5,829 nt of DNA from an uncultured Lysobacterales bacterium. GTDB lineage: Bacteria > Pseudomonadota > Gammaproteobacteria > Xanthomonadales > SZUA-36. A model generated the notes under the pieces. That model made no database searches, was not told the origin of the DNA, and saw nothing but the letters and a program-made list of their open reading frames with translations. This document shows, in pieces, positions 1-5,635 of this stretch. The stretch covers positions 1 to 5,829 of the forward strand of contig CALKKN010000177.1 of assembly GCA_937995275.1 (NCBI GenBank), given 5' to 3'. Numbering within the stretch: the stretch's first letter is position 1; each line of letters starts with the position of its first letter. Made by a program: the position numbers and the translations under genes.

Positions 1-24
1 CATCGCGGCTAAAGCCGCTCCTAC
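1..24 (-). repeat. REP element (GTAG type), full copy
   Basis: On the minus strand this reads a GTAG tetranucleotide, then GGAGCGGC, TTTA and GCCGCGAT, which is the imperfect palindrome of a REP. The same 24 bases recur exactly at 884-907, and 23 of them at 5596-5618. An inverted copy with one change lies at 826-848. REPs of this form in Pseudomonas and Stenotrophomonas are moved by RAYT (IS200/IS605-like Y1) transposases. The copy lies about 48 bp past the dnaQ stop and may continue into a larger cluster left of the window. Confidence 0.9.
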
Positions 25-51
25 AGCCGCTCCCACAAAACGCCGCTCCAC
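25..51 (-). repeat. Two degenerate REP heads between dnaQ and the full REP
   Basis: On the minus strand, GTGGAGCGGC starts at 51 and GTGGGAGCGGC starts at 36. Each resembles the head GTAGGAGCGGC of the full REP that starts at 24, but neither has the second palindrome arm. Unit spacing is 15 and 12 bp. They look like REP remnants or head-only duplications, similar to the tandem set at 5424-5479. Positions 52-71, up to the dnaQ stop, hold nothing recognisable, and no U-tract terminator is visible. Confidence 0.7.
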
Positions 52-71
52 AAGGGTTGGAATCGCATTAA

Positions 72-788
72 TCACGCCTGTTTCGTCGGCTCCAGTTCGT
101 ACCACAGGCAATGGCCGACCTGCTCGTGGATGGCGTGCAGCCGCGCCTCATGGGCACGGGTCTCAGCCTCGTTGGCCCGCAGCACCGCCAGTGCCGGCCG
201 TTCGTCCGGCAGGTCGTGTCCCGCCCCCGGACCTGAGGCGGGCGGCGCGTCGAAACTGAGCCCCAGGTCGCTCTGCCCGCCCGTCATGGCCAGGTAGACG
301 TCCGCCAGCAACTGGGCATCGAGCAGGGCGCCATGCAGGCTGCGGCTGCTGGCGTCCACTTCGTATCGTTTGCAGAGGGCGTCCAGGCTGTTCCGCTGGC
401 CCGGATGCAGCTCGCGGGCCAATTCCAGCGTGTCGAGTACCCGGGCGTGATCGGTGATTCGGTCCGGCCGCCCCAACAAGGCCAGTTCAGCGTCGAGAAA
501 GCCTACGTCGAACGGTGCATTGTGGATGACCAGTTCGGCGCCTTCCATGAATTCGAGCAGTTCCTCGACGACGTCCGCGAACACCGGCTTGTCCTGCAGG
601 AACTCGCGGCTGATGCCGTGGACCTCGAGCGCCCCGTCCTCGATGTCCCGCTCCGGGTTCACGTACTGGTGAAAATCCCGCCCGCTGGGGCGCCGGTCGA
701 TCAGTTCGACGCAGCCGATCTCGATGACGCGATGGCCATCTGCGGATTCGAGGCCCGTCGTTTCCGTGTCGAGGATGATTTGTCTCAT
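72..788 (-). CDS. dnaQ: DNA polymerase III epsilon subunit, 3'-5' proofreading exonuclease
   Basis: Product of 238 aa (E. coli epsilon is 243). It removes misincorporated nucleotides within the Pol III core, bound to the alpha subunit. The DEDDh exonuclease domain fills roughly residues 1-168. Exo I is DTETTGL with D7 and E9, Exo II is HNAPFD with D94, and Exo III is HGALLDAQLLADVY with H152 and D157, so all five catalytic residues are present. QSDLGLSF (172-179) sits where E. coli epsilon has its beta-clamp-binding motif. A flexible Pro/Gly-rich linker and a C-terminal helical segment, the expected alpha-binding tail, follow. The ATG at 788 is preceded by AGGA 6 nt upstream. The frame stays open to 935, but that extension translates the REP pair and should not be included. 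The gene lies downstream of rnhA on the same strand, with the REP pair between them; I see no convincing promoter of its own. Confidence 0.96.
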   Translation of the reverse strand: MRQIILDTETTGLESADGHRVIEIGCVELIDRRPSGRDFHQYVNPERDIEDGALEVHGISREFLQDKPVFADVVEELLEFMEGAELVIHNAPFDVGFLDAELALLGRPDRITDHARVLDTLELARELHPGQRNSLDALCKRYEVDASSRSLHGALLDAQLLADVYLAMTGGQSDLGLSFDAPPASGPGAGHDLPDERPALAVLRANEAETRAHEARLHAIHEQVGHCLWYELEPTKQA

Positions 789-825
789 GGTTTTTCCTGC
801 TTCCAGACCCGAATCGGGCCAAACT

Positions 826-907
826 GTAGGAGCGGCTTCAGCCGCGATTTCTTTTGTGCATCTATTCTTGGGGATTAGAAATCCATCGCGGCTAAAGCCG
901 CTCCTAC
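826..907. repeat. Inverted REP pair (BIME-like) between rnhA and dnaQ
   Basis: A plus-strand REP at 826-848 faces a minus-strand REP at 885-907, with the GTAG heads outermost and a 36-nt linker (849-884). The two copies differ at one base, and in the minus-strand transcript that difference becomes a U-G wobble. The leftward mRNA could therefore fold into a continuous 23-bp stem, or into two separate hairpins. The right copy runs into rnhA and contains its stop codon. The left copy ends 37 bp before the dnaQ start. Possible roles are mRNA protection of rnhA, partial attenuation before dnaQ, or none. Confidence 0.9.
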
Positions 908-1341
908 TCGGGTATCGCATTGCGGGCCAGTTCATCGGCGCGCTCGTTTCCCGGCACGCCGCTGTGGCCGCGCACCCAGCGCCAGTGGACGTTGTGCCGG
1001 CTGATGGCCTGCTCCAGGCGCTGCCACAACTCGACGTTCTTGACCGGTTTGCGGTCCGCGGTCCGCCAGTTGCGCCGCTTCCAGTTGTCCAGCCACTCGG
1101 TCATGCCCTTCATCACGTACGTCGAATCGGTGTGCAAAATGACCTCGCAGGGGCGCTTCAGCGTCTCCAGCGCCTGGATCACGGCCATCAGTTCCATCCG
1201 GTTGTTGGTGGTTTGCGGGTCGCCGCCCGACAATTCACGGCGGTGTCCGTTATACATCATCACGCTGCCCCAGCCGCCCGGGCCGGGATTGCCGCTGCAG
1301 GCGCCGTCGGTGTAGATTTCAACCAGGTTTTTCCGCTCCAT
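904..1341 (-). CDS. rnhA: Ribonuclease HI
   Basis: Product of 145 aa (E. coli 155), a cytoplasmic endonuclease that cuts the RNA strand of RNA-DNA hybrids, removing R-loops and primer remnants. The hallmark [16 protein letters not shown] is at residues 10-25. The catalytic set is complete: D12, E50 (NNRMEL), D72 (HTDSTYV) and D136 (ERADELA), with H126 in VRGHSG. The basic, Trp-rich handle [10 protein letters not shown] (83-92) for hybrid binding is also present. The ATG at 1341 is chosen because the family N-terminus follows at once; a GGGG lies just upstream. The gene starts 14 nt after the methyltransferase stop, consistent with one operon. Oddity: the TAG stop (906-904) lies inside the REP head at 885-907, so the protein ends at IPE, slightly short of the usual C-terminus. 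Confidence 0.97.
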   Translation of the reverse strand: MERKNLVEIYTDGACSGNPGPGGWGSVMMYNGHRRELSGGDPQTTNNRMELMAVIQALETLKRPCEVILHTDSTYVMKGMTEWLDNWKRRNWRTADRKPVKNVELWQRLEQAISRHNVHWRWVRGHSGVPGNERADELARNAIPE

Positions 1342-1355
1342 GTCCCCGGGCCCGC

Positions 1356-2030
1356 TCAGCCGCGCATGGCCGCCGATTGTACAACGGCGGAACCCGATTT
1401 TTCGAACTTCAACGGGGTCAGTTCGGGGCTGTCGCGGTGGCGGGCCTGCAGCAGCACGATATCGGCCACGGACGCCCCCAGGCCGGGCAGGCCCTTGGCC
1501 ATGAACGCCGGCCGGCTCAGGCCGGCCAGCCCGGCGCCGGCAAACCCCTGCATGGTCATCTCCAGCCGCTCGAGCCTGGCCCGGACCCTGAACGGGGCGA
1601 TGCCCGGCAGCCGCTGGTCGCGGTCCTGGGTCCGGTAGCGCCAACCCATGCGGTTCAGGCCCAGCAGGATCAGCACCCCGTTACGAGCCAGCACGCGAAC
1701 CGCTTCAGCCAATTCATCCTCGTCGCCGTCACCGACCACGTGATGCAGAACCACCATGTTGAACACACGGTCCTGGAACGGCAGACTGCCCGACTCGCAC
1801 CGCACGCACTGCCCGTCGCCGGCGCCCCCGGACTGGCTCAGGCTGATCGATACGCCAAACGTGTCGGACGCGGCATGAAGCAGCACCGGGTCGAACAGCG
1901 GCGCGGAGGGGTGGTGAATTTCGAGCAAATGGCCGCGCACCGCGGTGCGGCCGGCGCTGCGCAACAACCCTTCGGACAGGCTCTTCAGGACTTCCCGGTC
2001 GGACTCGACTGGCCGGCTGATGGCAGGCAC
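1356..2030 (-). CDS. Class I SAM-dependent methyltransferase, YafS-like
   Basis: Product of 224 aa; substrate unknown. [17 protein letters not shown] (83-99) matches the acidic/hydrophobic core strand of Methyltransf_11-type enzymes. [18 protein letters not shown] (109-126) matches the later 'RVLRPGG' strand typical of this fold. The first SAM-binding loop is degenerate: [11 protein letters not shown] (34-44) replaces the usual GxGxG. The C-terminal ending [17 protein letters not shown] is characteristic of the small family found beside gloB and rnhA in gammaproteobacteria (E. coli yafS). The start is GTG at 2030, because an in-frame TGA lies only two codons upstream; the Shine-Dalgarno is weak. 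It is the first gene of the leftward set and diverges from gloB. The family call rests on fold motifs plus location. The function is not established, and SAM binding is uncertain given the weak loop. Confidence 0.85.
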   Translation of the reverse strand: MPAISRPVESDREVLKSLSEGLLRSAGRTAVRGHLLEIHHPSAPLFDPVLLHAASDTFGVSISLSQSGGAGDGQCVRCESGSLPFQDRVFNMVVLHHVVGDGDEDELAEAVRVLARNGVLILLGLNRMGWRYRTQDRDQRLPGIAPFRVRARLERLEMTMQGFAGAGLAGLSRPAFMAKGLPGLGASVADIVLLQARHRDSPELTPLKFEKSGSAVVQSAAMRG

Positions 2031-2068
2031 GGCTCAACCGCCGCGCCGGCCTGAGTGGCCCGCTCTTC

Positions 2069-2077
2069 TGTTAGAAT
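2069..2077 (+). promoter_or_regulatory. Putative extended -10 promoter of gloB
   Basis: TGTTAGAAT fits the extended -10 consensus TGnTATAAT with one hexamer mismatch. No good -35 is seen; CTGAGT at 2051-2056 is a weak candidate with a 15-bp spacer, and extended -10 promoters often need none. Transcription would start near 2084, leaving a leader of about 47 nt to the preferred gloB start. The whole 2031-2130 region is the divergent space between the methyltransferase gene and gloB. I found no clear promoter on the minus strand there. Confidence 0.55.
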
Positions 2078-2130
2078 GTGCTGCCCTGGTGGGGAACCGT
2101 ATGGTGCAGCCGATCGTGATGGAAGCCAGC

Positions 2131-2901
2131 ATGCCCGAAGTCATTGTTACTGCGATACCCGCATTCACCGACAATTATATCTGGCTGCTGACGACTGGTG
2201 CAGCCGAATGCGCCGTGGTCGACCCGGGCGACGCAAAGCCGGTGGAGCGCGCGCTGCACCGCGAGGGGCTCGAACTTGCCTGCATCCTGCTCACGCATCA
2301 CCACGCCGACCATGTCGGTGGAGTGAGCCGACTGGTTGCCGCAACCGGCGCGCAGGTGTTCGGCCCCCACGATGACCGGATTGCCGGGCAGACCCGCAGT
2401 CTGCACGAGGGCGAACGGATCGAATTGCCCTCGCTGGGCCTGGAGTTCGAGGTGATCGAAGTGCCCGGCCACACCTCGACCCACATCGCCTATTACGGCC
2501 ATGACTGCCTGTTCTGCGGCGACACGCTGTTCAGCGTGGGCTGCGGGCGGCTGTTCGAGGGCACCCCGGAGCAGATGCAGGCGTCGCTCGACAAGCTCGC
2601 GGCCCTGCCGGCGGATACCCAGGTGTTCTGCGCGCACGAGTACACCCTCTCCAACTGTGATTTCGCGCTCCAGGTCGAACCGGCCAACGAGGCGCTGCAG
2701 CGACGCGCCAGCCAGGTGGAGGCGGCCCGTGCGGCCGGCCGCAGCACGGTGCCCAGCCTCCTCGGCGAGGAACTTTCGGTCAATCCGTTCCTGCGCTGCC
2801 GTGAACCCGACGTGGTCCGCGCAGCCCGGCGACGCAATCCGGAAGCACAACCGGGGGCGTCGACACTGGCCGAAATCCGTGCCTGGAAAGATTCGTTCTG
2901 A
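2131..2901 (+). CDS. gloB: Hydroxyacylglutathione hydrolase (glyoxalase II)
   Basis: Product of 256 aa (E. coli 251). It hydrolyses S-lactoylglutathione to lactate and glutathione, the second step of methylglyoxal detoxification, in the cytoplasm. The metallo-beta-lactamase fold carries the binuclear metal motif THHHADH with H56, H58, D60 and H61, followed by H114 (PGHTSTH), D131 (CGDTLF) and H169 (CAHEYT). The C-terminal glutathione-binding domain runs from about residue 170, with NPFLR (218-222) and a final AWKDSF resembling the family's KD-F ending. The ATG at 2131 is chosen because MPEVIVTAIPAFTDNYIWLL is the family N-terminus and GGAAG lies 5 nt upstream. In-frame ATGs at 2101 and 2119 are possible; 2101 also has an upstream GGGGA. 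The gene stands alone as a transcription unit or reads into mltD; no U-tract terminator follows. Confidence 0.96.
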   Translation: MPEVIVTAIPAFTDNYIWLLTTGAAECAVVDPGDAKPVERALHREGLELACILLTHHHADHVGGVSRLVAATGAQVFGPHDDRIAGQTRSLHEGERIELPSLGLEFEVIEVPGHTSTHIAYYGHDCLFCGDTLFSVGCGRLFEGTPEQMQASLDKLAALPADTQVFCAHEYTLSNCDFALQVEPANEALQRRASQVEAARAAGRSTVPSLLGEELSVNPFLRCREPDVVRAARRRNPEAQPGASTLAEIRAWKDSF

Positions 2902-2912
2902 GGGGGTTTTTC

Positions 2913-2940
2913 TTGACCTGATCCCCGTTAACCGCATAAT
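2913..2940 (+). promoter_or_regulatory. Putative sigma70 promoter of mltD
   Basis: TTGACC (2913-2918), a 16-bp spacer and CATAAT (2935-2940) each match the consensus hexamers at five of six positions. The element lies in the only AT-rich stretch of the window. Transcription would begin near 2947, leaving a leader of about 27 nt that contains GAGGGG (2963-2968), the mltD ribosome binding site, 5 nt before the GTG start. It likely drives both mltD and the M23 gene. Confidence 0.65.
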
Positions 2941-2951
2941 TAGCGGGTTAA
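2928..2951. other. Dyad symmetry over the mltD -10 region
   Basis: TTAACCGC (2928-2935) and GCGGGTTAA (2943-2951) form an inverted repeat with one extra base in the right arm and the -10 element between and across them. It is not followed by a T-run on either strand, so a classical terminator for gloB is unlikely. It could be an operator or a leader hairpin, or chance in a short AT-rich stretch. Confidence 0.4.
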
Positions 2952-2973
2952 AACAATAATTTGAGGGGTTCTG

Positions 2974-4560
2974 GTGTCGATTCGTCCCTTTGCAGCACTG
3001 TTCTTTCTGCTTTCCGGCCTGCTTCAGGTCGGGTGCGCGACCACGACGGGCGGCAATGCAGAAATCGCGGAGGCCGATCCTGCCCCGCCAGCGCCGCCGC
3101 CGGCACGCACTTCCACGCCGACCGTCGACGAGCACCTCTACGTTCCCCCACCCAGGCCGACGCCCACCGCGGGCGAACCCGAGCACATTCACGACAGCGT
3201 CTGGGAGCGGCTGACCCACCGCTTCGAATTGCCTGAGTGTTCGGACCGCGAGGCCAACCTGAAGTGGGCGCAATGGTACGCCGAGCGTCCCGACTACCTG
3301 GCGCGGGTGTTCAAGCGCGCCCAGCCCTGGATCTATCACATCGCGAACGAGCTCGAACAGCGCGACATGCCCGGGGAACTGGCGCTGCTGCCGGTCGTCG
3401 AGTCCGCTTACGACCCCTTCGCCTATTCCAGCGGACGCGCGCTGGGGACCTGGCAGTTCATCGCGGGCACCGGCCGGCGCTACGGCCTGAACCAGAACTG
3501 GTGGTACGACGGGCGCCGCGACGTCTGGGCCTCCACCGACGCCGCGCTAAGCTACCTCGATGACCTGTCCGCGATGTTCGAGGGCGACTGGCTGCTGGCC
3601 CTGGCCGGCTATAACGCCGGGGAAAACCGGGTCGCGCGGCAGGTCGCGAAAAACGAAGCCGCCGGCAAGCCCGCGGACTTCTGGAATCTCAAGCTGCCGC
3701 GTGAAACGCGGGGCTACATACCCAAGCTGCTCGGGCTGACGTGCCTGTTCAAGTATCCGGAGCGCTATGCTTTCCAGTACCCGGATACGCCCGACCAGCC
3801 CGTCATCGAGGCGGTCGACCTGGGACAGCAGGCGGACCTCGTGCTGGTTGCGCAGATGTCCGACGTGCCCATCGACGTTCTGTTCACCCTGAACCCCGGG
3901 TACAACCGCTGGGCAACCTCGCCGGACGGGCCCTATCAGGTCGTGCTGCCGTTGGAAAGCGCCGGTGTGCTGCAGGCCAGCCTGCAGGAAGTCGATCCTT
4001 CAACCCTGATGAAGTGGGACCAGGTCGTGGTGCAGAGCGGTGACACGCTGTCGGGGATTTCGGTACGACACAACGTGCCGGTGGACGTGCTGCGCAGCAG
4101 CAACGACATTCAGGGCGACCTGATCCGCCCGGGCCAGAAACTGCGGCTACCGCGCGACGACCAGTTGCTGGTGGACCCGCTGTATGCCCAGGCGGCCCTC
4201 GAACTCCAGGAACTGCAGTCCGGCCTGATCGCGGCCGACAGCCAGATGCATCGCGTGCGGAGGGGTGAGTCCCTGTCGGTGATCGCCCGGCGCTACAAAG
4301 TATCCGTCAAGGATCTGCAGCGTTGGAACAATATCAGCGACCCGCGCAAGCTGCGCGCCGGCAGCACCATAACCGTCTTCGCCAGCCCGGTCGCACAGCA
4401 ACCGGCGAGCGGCGGGACCGTCCAGTACGTCGTTCAAAGCGGTGACTCCCTGTGGAGCATCGCACGCAAGTACAAGGTCCGGGTCAACGATCTGAGAAGC
4501 TGGAACGACCTCGACAGCTCGATGATCCGGCCCGGCCAATCGATCCGCATCGAACTCTGA
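2974..4560 (+). CDS. mltD: Membrane-bound lytic murein transglycosylase D, three LysM domains
   Basis: Product of 528 aa (E. coli MltD has 452 and two LysM). It cleaves the glycan strand of peptidoglycan between MurNAc and GlcNAc, forming 1,6-anhydroMurNAc ends, in the periplasm at the outer membrane. An N-terminal signal of about 20 residues ends in VGC, making C21 the likely lipidated residue; A22 favours the outer membrane. The -3 position is Gln, not the usual Leu. A Pro-rich linker (36-66) follows. The SLT domain spans about 110-270: catalytic E143 in VVESAYDP, then GTWQFIAGTGRRYGL and AGYNAGENRV. LysM repeats lie at about 350-393, 425-469 and 484-528, each with a (S)GD/E(T/S)L start and an (R/A)(P/A)G end, for peptidoglycan binding. 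The GTG start at 2974 is fixed by the signal peptide and by GAGGGG 5 nt upstream. The M23 gene follows after 3 nt. Confidence 0.95.
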   Translation: MSIRPFAALFFLLSGLLQVGCATTTGGNAEIAEADPAPPAPPPARTSTPTVDEHLYVPPPRPTPTAGEPEHIHDSVWERLTHRFELPECSDREANLKWAQWYAERPDYLARVFKRAQPWIYHIANELEQRDMPGELALLPVVESAYDPFAYSSGRALGTWQFIAGTGRRYGLNQNWWYDGRRDVWASTDAALSYLDDLSAMFEGDWLLALAGYNAGENRVARQVAKNEAAGKPADFWNLKLPRETRGYIPKLLGLTCLFKYPERYAFQYPDTPDQPVIEAVDLGQQADLVLVAQMSDVPIDVLFTLNPGYNRWATSPDGPYQVVLPLESAGVLQASLQEVDPSTLMKWDQVVVQSGDTLSGISVRHNVPVDVLRSSNDIQGDLIRPGQKLRLPRDDQLLVDPLYAQAALELQELQSGLIAADSQMHRVRRGESLSVIARRYKVSVKDLQRWNNISDPRKLRAGSTITVFASPVAQQPASGGTVQYVVQSGDSLWSIARKYKVRVNDLRSWNDLDSSMIRPGQSIRIEL

Positions 4561-4563
4561 CCC

Positions 4564-5427
4564 ATGCCCCGCACCTGGTCGACCCGGCTCGTCGCGGCGG
4601 TGCTGGCGTCATTGTGCCTGGCAACCGCGGGGCTGGCGGCCCCGGCACTGGCAACGGAACTGGAGCTCCGCGGCGAAGCCGTCCAGGGTGGACTGATCTT
4701 CGGCAGCAGCGACCCGGGCAGCCGGGTGTTCCTGGACGGCAACGAGATCATGGTGTCGCCGGAAGGGCGTTTCGTGATCGGTTTCGACCGCGACGAGGAC
4801 GGTGAGCGCAGCCTGCTGGTGCGGGAAGCGTCCGGCCACGAGGAGTTCCTCGAACTTGCGGTCGCGCCCCGCGAGTTTGCCATCGAGCGCGTGGACGGTC
4901 TGCCGCCGCGGACAGTCACCCCCGACCCCGAAGCGCTGGAGCGCATCCGGGCGGAGGCCGCGCTGGTGTCTTCGGCGCGCGCCCGCCGTGATTCCAGGAC
5001 CGATTACTTCGACGGTTTCGCCTGGCCTGCCGGCGGACGCATCAGCGGCGTTTACGGCAGCCAGCGCATCCTCAACGGCGAGCCGCGCCGCCCCCACTAC
5101 GGGCTGGATATCGCCGCCCCCACCGGCAGCCCCGTCTATGCACCGGCTGACGGCGTCGTGACCCTGGTGCATCCGGACATGTATTTTTCGGGCGGGACCA
5201 TCGTGCTCGATCACGGGCAGGGCCTGTCGTCGACCTTCCTGCACCTGAGCCGGACACTGGTCGAAGCGGGCACCACGGTGAGCAAGGGCGACCTGATTGC
5301 GGAGATCGGCGCCACCGGCCGGGCCTCCGGCCCACATCTGGACTGGCGCATGAACTGGCTGGACCGGCGCGTCGATCCCCAGTTGCTGGTCGAGGGCGAG
5401 CCGCCGGCCGCCCCATCACAGCCGTAG
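4564..5427 (+). CDS. Exported M23-family (LytM/lysostaphin-type) peptidase
   Basis: Product of 287 aa. It is a likely periplasmic peptidoglycan endopeptidase or a regulator of one. A Sec signal peptide ends at PALA (27-30). Residues 31-110 form a small beta-rich domain (GSRVFLDGNEI, then SPEGRFVIGFDRD). The M23 domain spans about 150-277, with HYGLDIAAPTG (H178, D182), the block YFSGGTIVLDHGQGLSSTFLHLS (207-229 region, H227), then GPHLDWRMNW (H258). The usual HxH reads H258-L-D260, so the third zinc ligand would be Asp. I recall the HLDW form as common in a proteobacterial M23 subgroup, so it need not mean inactivity. It begins 3 nt after mltD without a visible Shine-Dalgarno, so translational coupling to mltD is likely. 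Its TAG stop lies in a REP-like head (GTAGGACCGGC). No specific gene name can be assigned. Confidence 0.9.
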   Translation: MPRTWSTRLVAAVLASLCLATAGLAAPALATELELRGEAVQGGLIFGSSDPGSRVFLDGNEIMVSPEGRFVIGFDRDEDGERSLLVREASGHEEFLELAVAPREFAIERVDGLPPRTVTPDPEALERIRAEAALVSSARARRDSRTDYFDGFAWPAGGRISGVYGSQRILNGEPRRPHYGLDIAAPTGSPVYAPADGVVTLVHPDMYFSGGTIVLDHGQGLSSTFLHLSRTLVEAGTTVSKGDLIAEIGATGRASGPHLDWRMNWLDRRVDPQLLVEGEPPAAPSQP

Positions 5428-5479
5428 GACCGGCATTGTGGGAGCAGCTCGGTGGGAGCGGCTCTGTGGGAGCGACGCG
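5424..5479 (+). repeat. Four REP-head-like units phased at 14 bp
   Basis: Units start at 5424, 5438, 5452 and 5466: GTAGGACCGGCATT, GTGGGAGCAGCTCG, GTGGGAGCGGCTCT and GTGGGAGCGACGCG. Each keeps the GTRGGA head of the REP and diverges in its second half. The first includes the M23 gene's stop codon at 5425-5427. None has the complete second palindrome arm, so they look like head-only duplications, or a short tandem repeat grown from one REP head. Confidence 0.75.
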
Positions 5480-5490
5480 CGACGGCATTC

Positions 5491-5529
5491 AGCCGGCGCT
5501 TCTTTGCCTTCGGCAAAACCGCACCGGCT
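5491..5529. other. Imperfect hairpin in the convergent intergenic region
   Basis: Outer arms AGCCGG (5491-5496) and CCGGCT (5524-5529) flank inner arms TTTGCC (5503-5508) and GGCAAA (5512-5517) with a TTC loop and 6-nt internal loops on each side. It lies between two convergent genes, so a bidirectional terminator is conceivable, but neither strand has a following U-tract. It differs in sequence from the REPs around it. Confidence 0.45.
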
Positions 5530-5540
5530 TCATTGCCTGC

Positions 5541-5618
5541 GCTTTAGCCGCGATTGGTTCCCTCGAACACCCTGATTGCAGAGCCGGAAGCACGAATCGC
5601 GGCTAAAGCCGCTCCTAC
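5541..5618. repeat. REP pair: half copy and full inverted copy
   Basis: The full REP at 5596-5618 reads on the minus strand and is identical over 23 bases to the copies at 1-23 and 885-907 (in orientation). At 5541-5555, GCTTTAGCCGCGATT is the tail half of a plus-strand REP; the 16 bases before it no longer match a head. The half copy and AATCGCGGCTAAAGC (5595-5609) form a perfect 15-bp inverted repeat with a 39-nt linker, an arrangement close to the 826-907 pair. Confidence 0.85.
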
Positions 5619-5635
5619 AGGTCGGATTCGCTGGG

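Noticed and set aside
1..51. Possible CRISPR array from repeated palindromic units
   Set aside because: Units are short, variable and irregularly spaced with no uniform spacers, and no cas gene is present. They fit REP elements.
724..1638. Plus-strand open frame of 304 codons over dnaQ, rnhA and the methyltransferase
   Set aside because: It is antisense to three recognised genes, translates both REPs and has no family features.
1377..2054. Plus-strand open frame of 225 codons opposite the methyltransferase
   Set aside because: Its product is rich in Gln, His and Ala without domain motifs, while the minus-strand frame shows a methyltransferase fold and a family-type C-terminus.
2101..2130. 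Upstream gloB starts at 2101 and 2119
   Set aside because: The family N-terminus begins at the 2131 ATG, which also has a GGAAG at good spacing. The 2101 start is not excluded, since GGGGA precedes it.
2902..2925. Terminator after gloB from the T-run GTTTTTCTT
   Set aside because: The T-run is preceded by GGGGG with no matching C-rich arm, so no stem can form ahead of it. The stretch fits better as the -35 region of the mltD promoter.
2071..3339. Long minus-strand open frame of 422 codons across gloB and the start of mltD
   Set aside because: It is antisense to two well-identified genes and crosses their intergenic promoter. Its Arg/Gly-rich product has no domain. High GC leaves such shadow frames open.
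4609..5337. Minus-strand open frame of 242 codons opposite the M23 gene
   Set aside because: The plus strand encodes a signal peptide and a full M23 motif set; the antisense product looks random.
5503..5517. Rho-independent terminator TTTGCC-TTC-GGCAAA
   Set aside because: The stem is short and no run of T follows on either strand; kept only as an unassigned hairpin.
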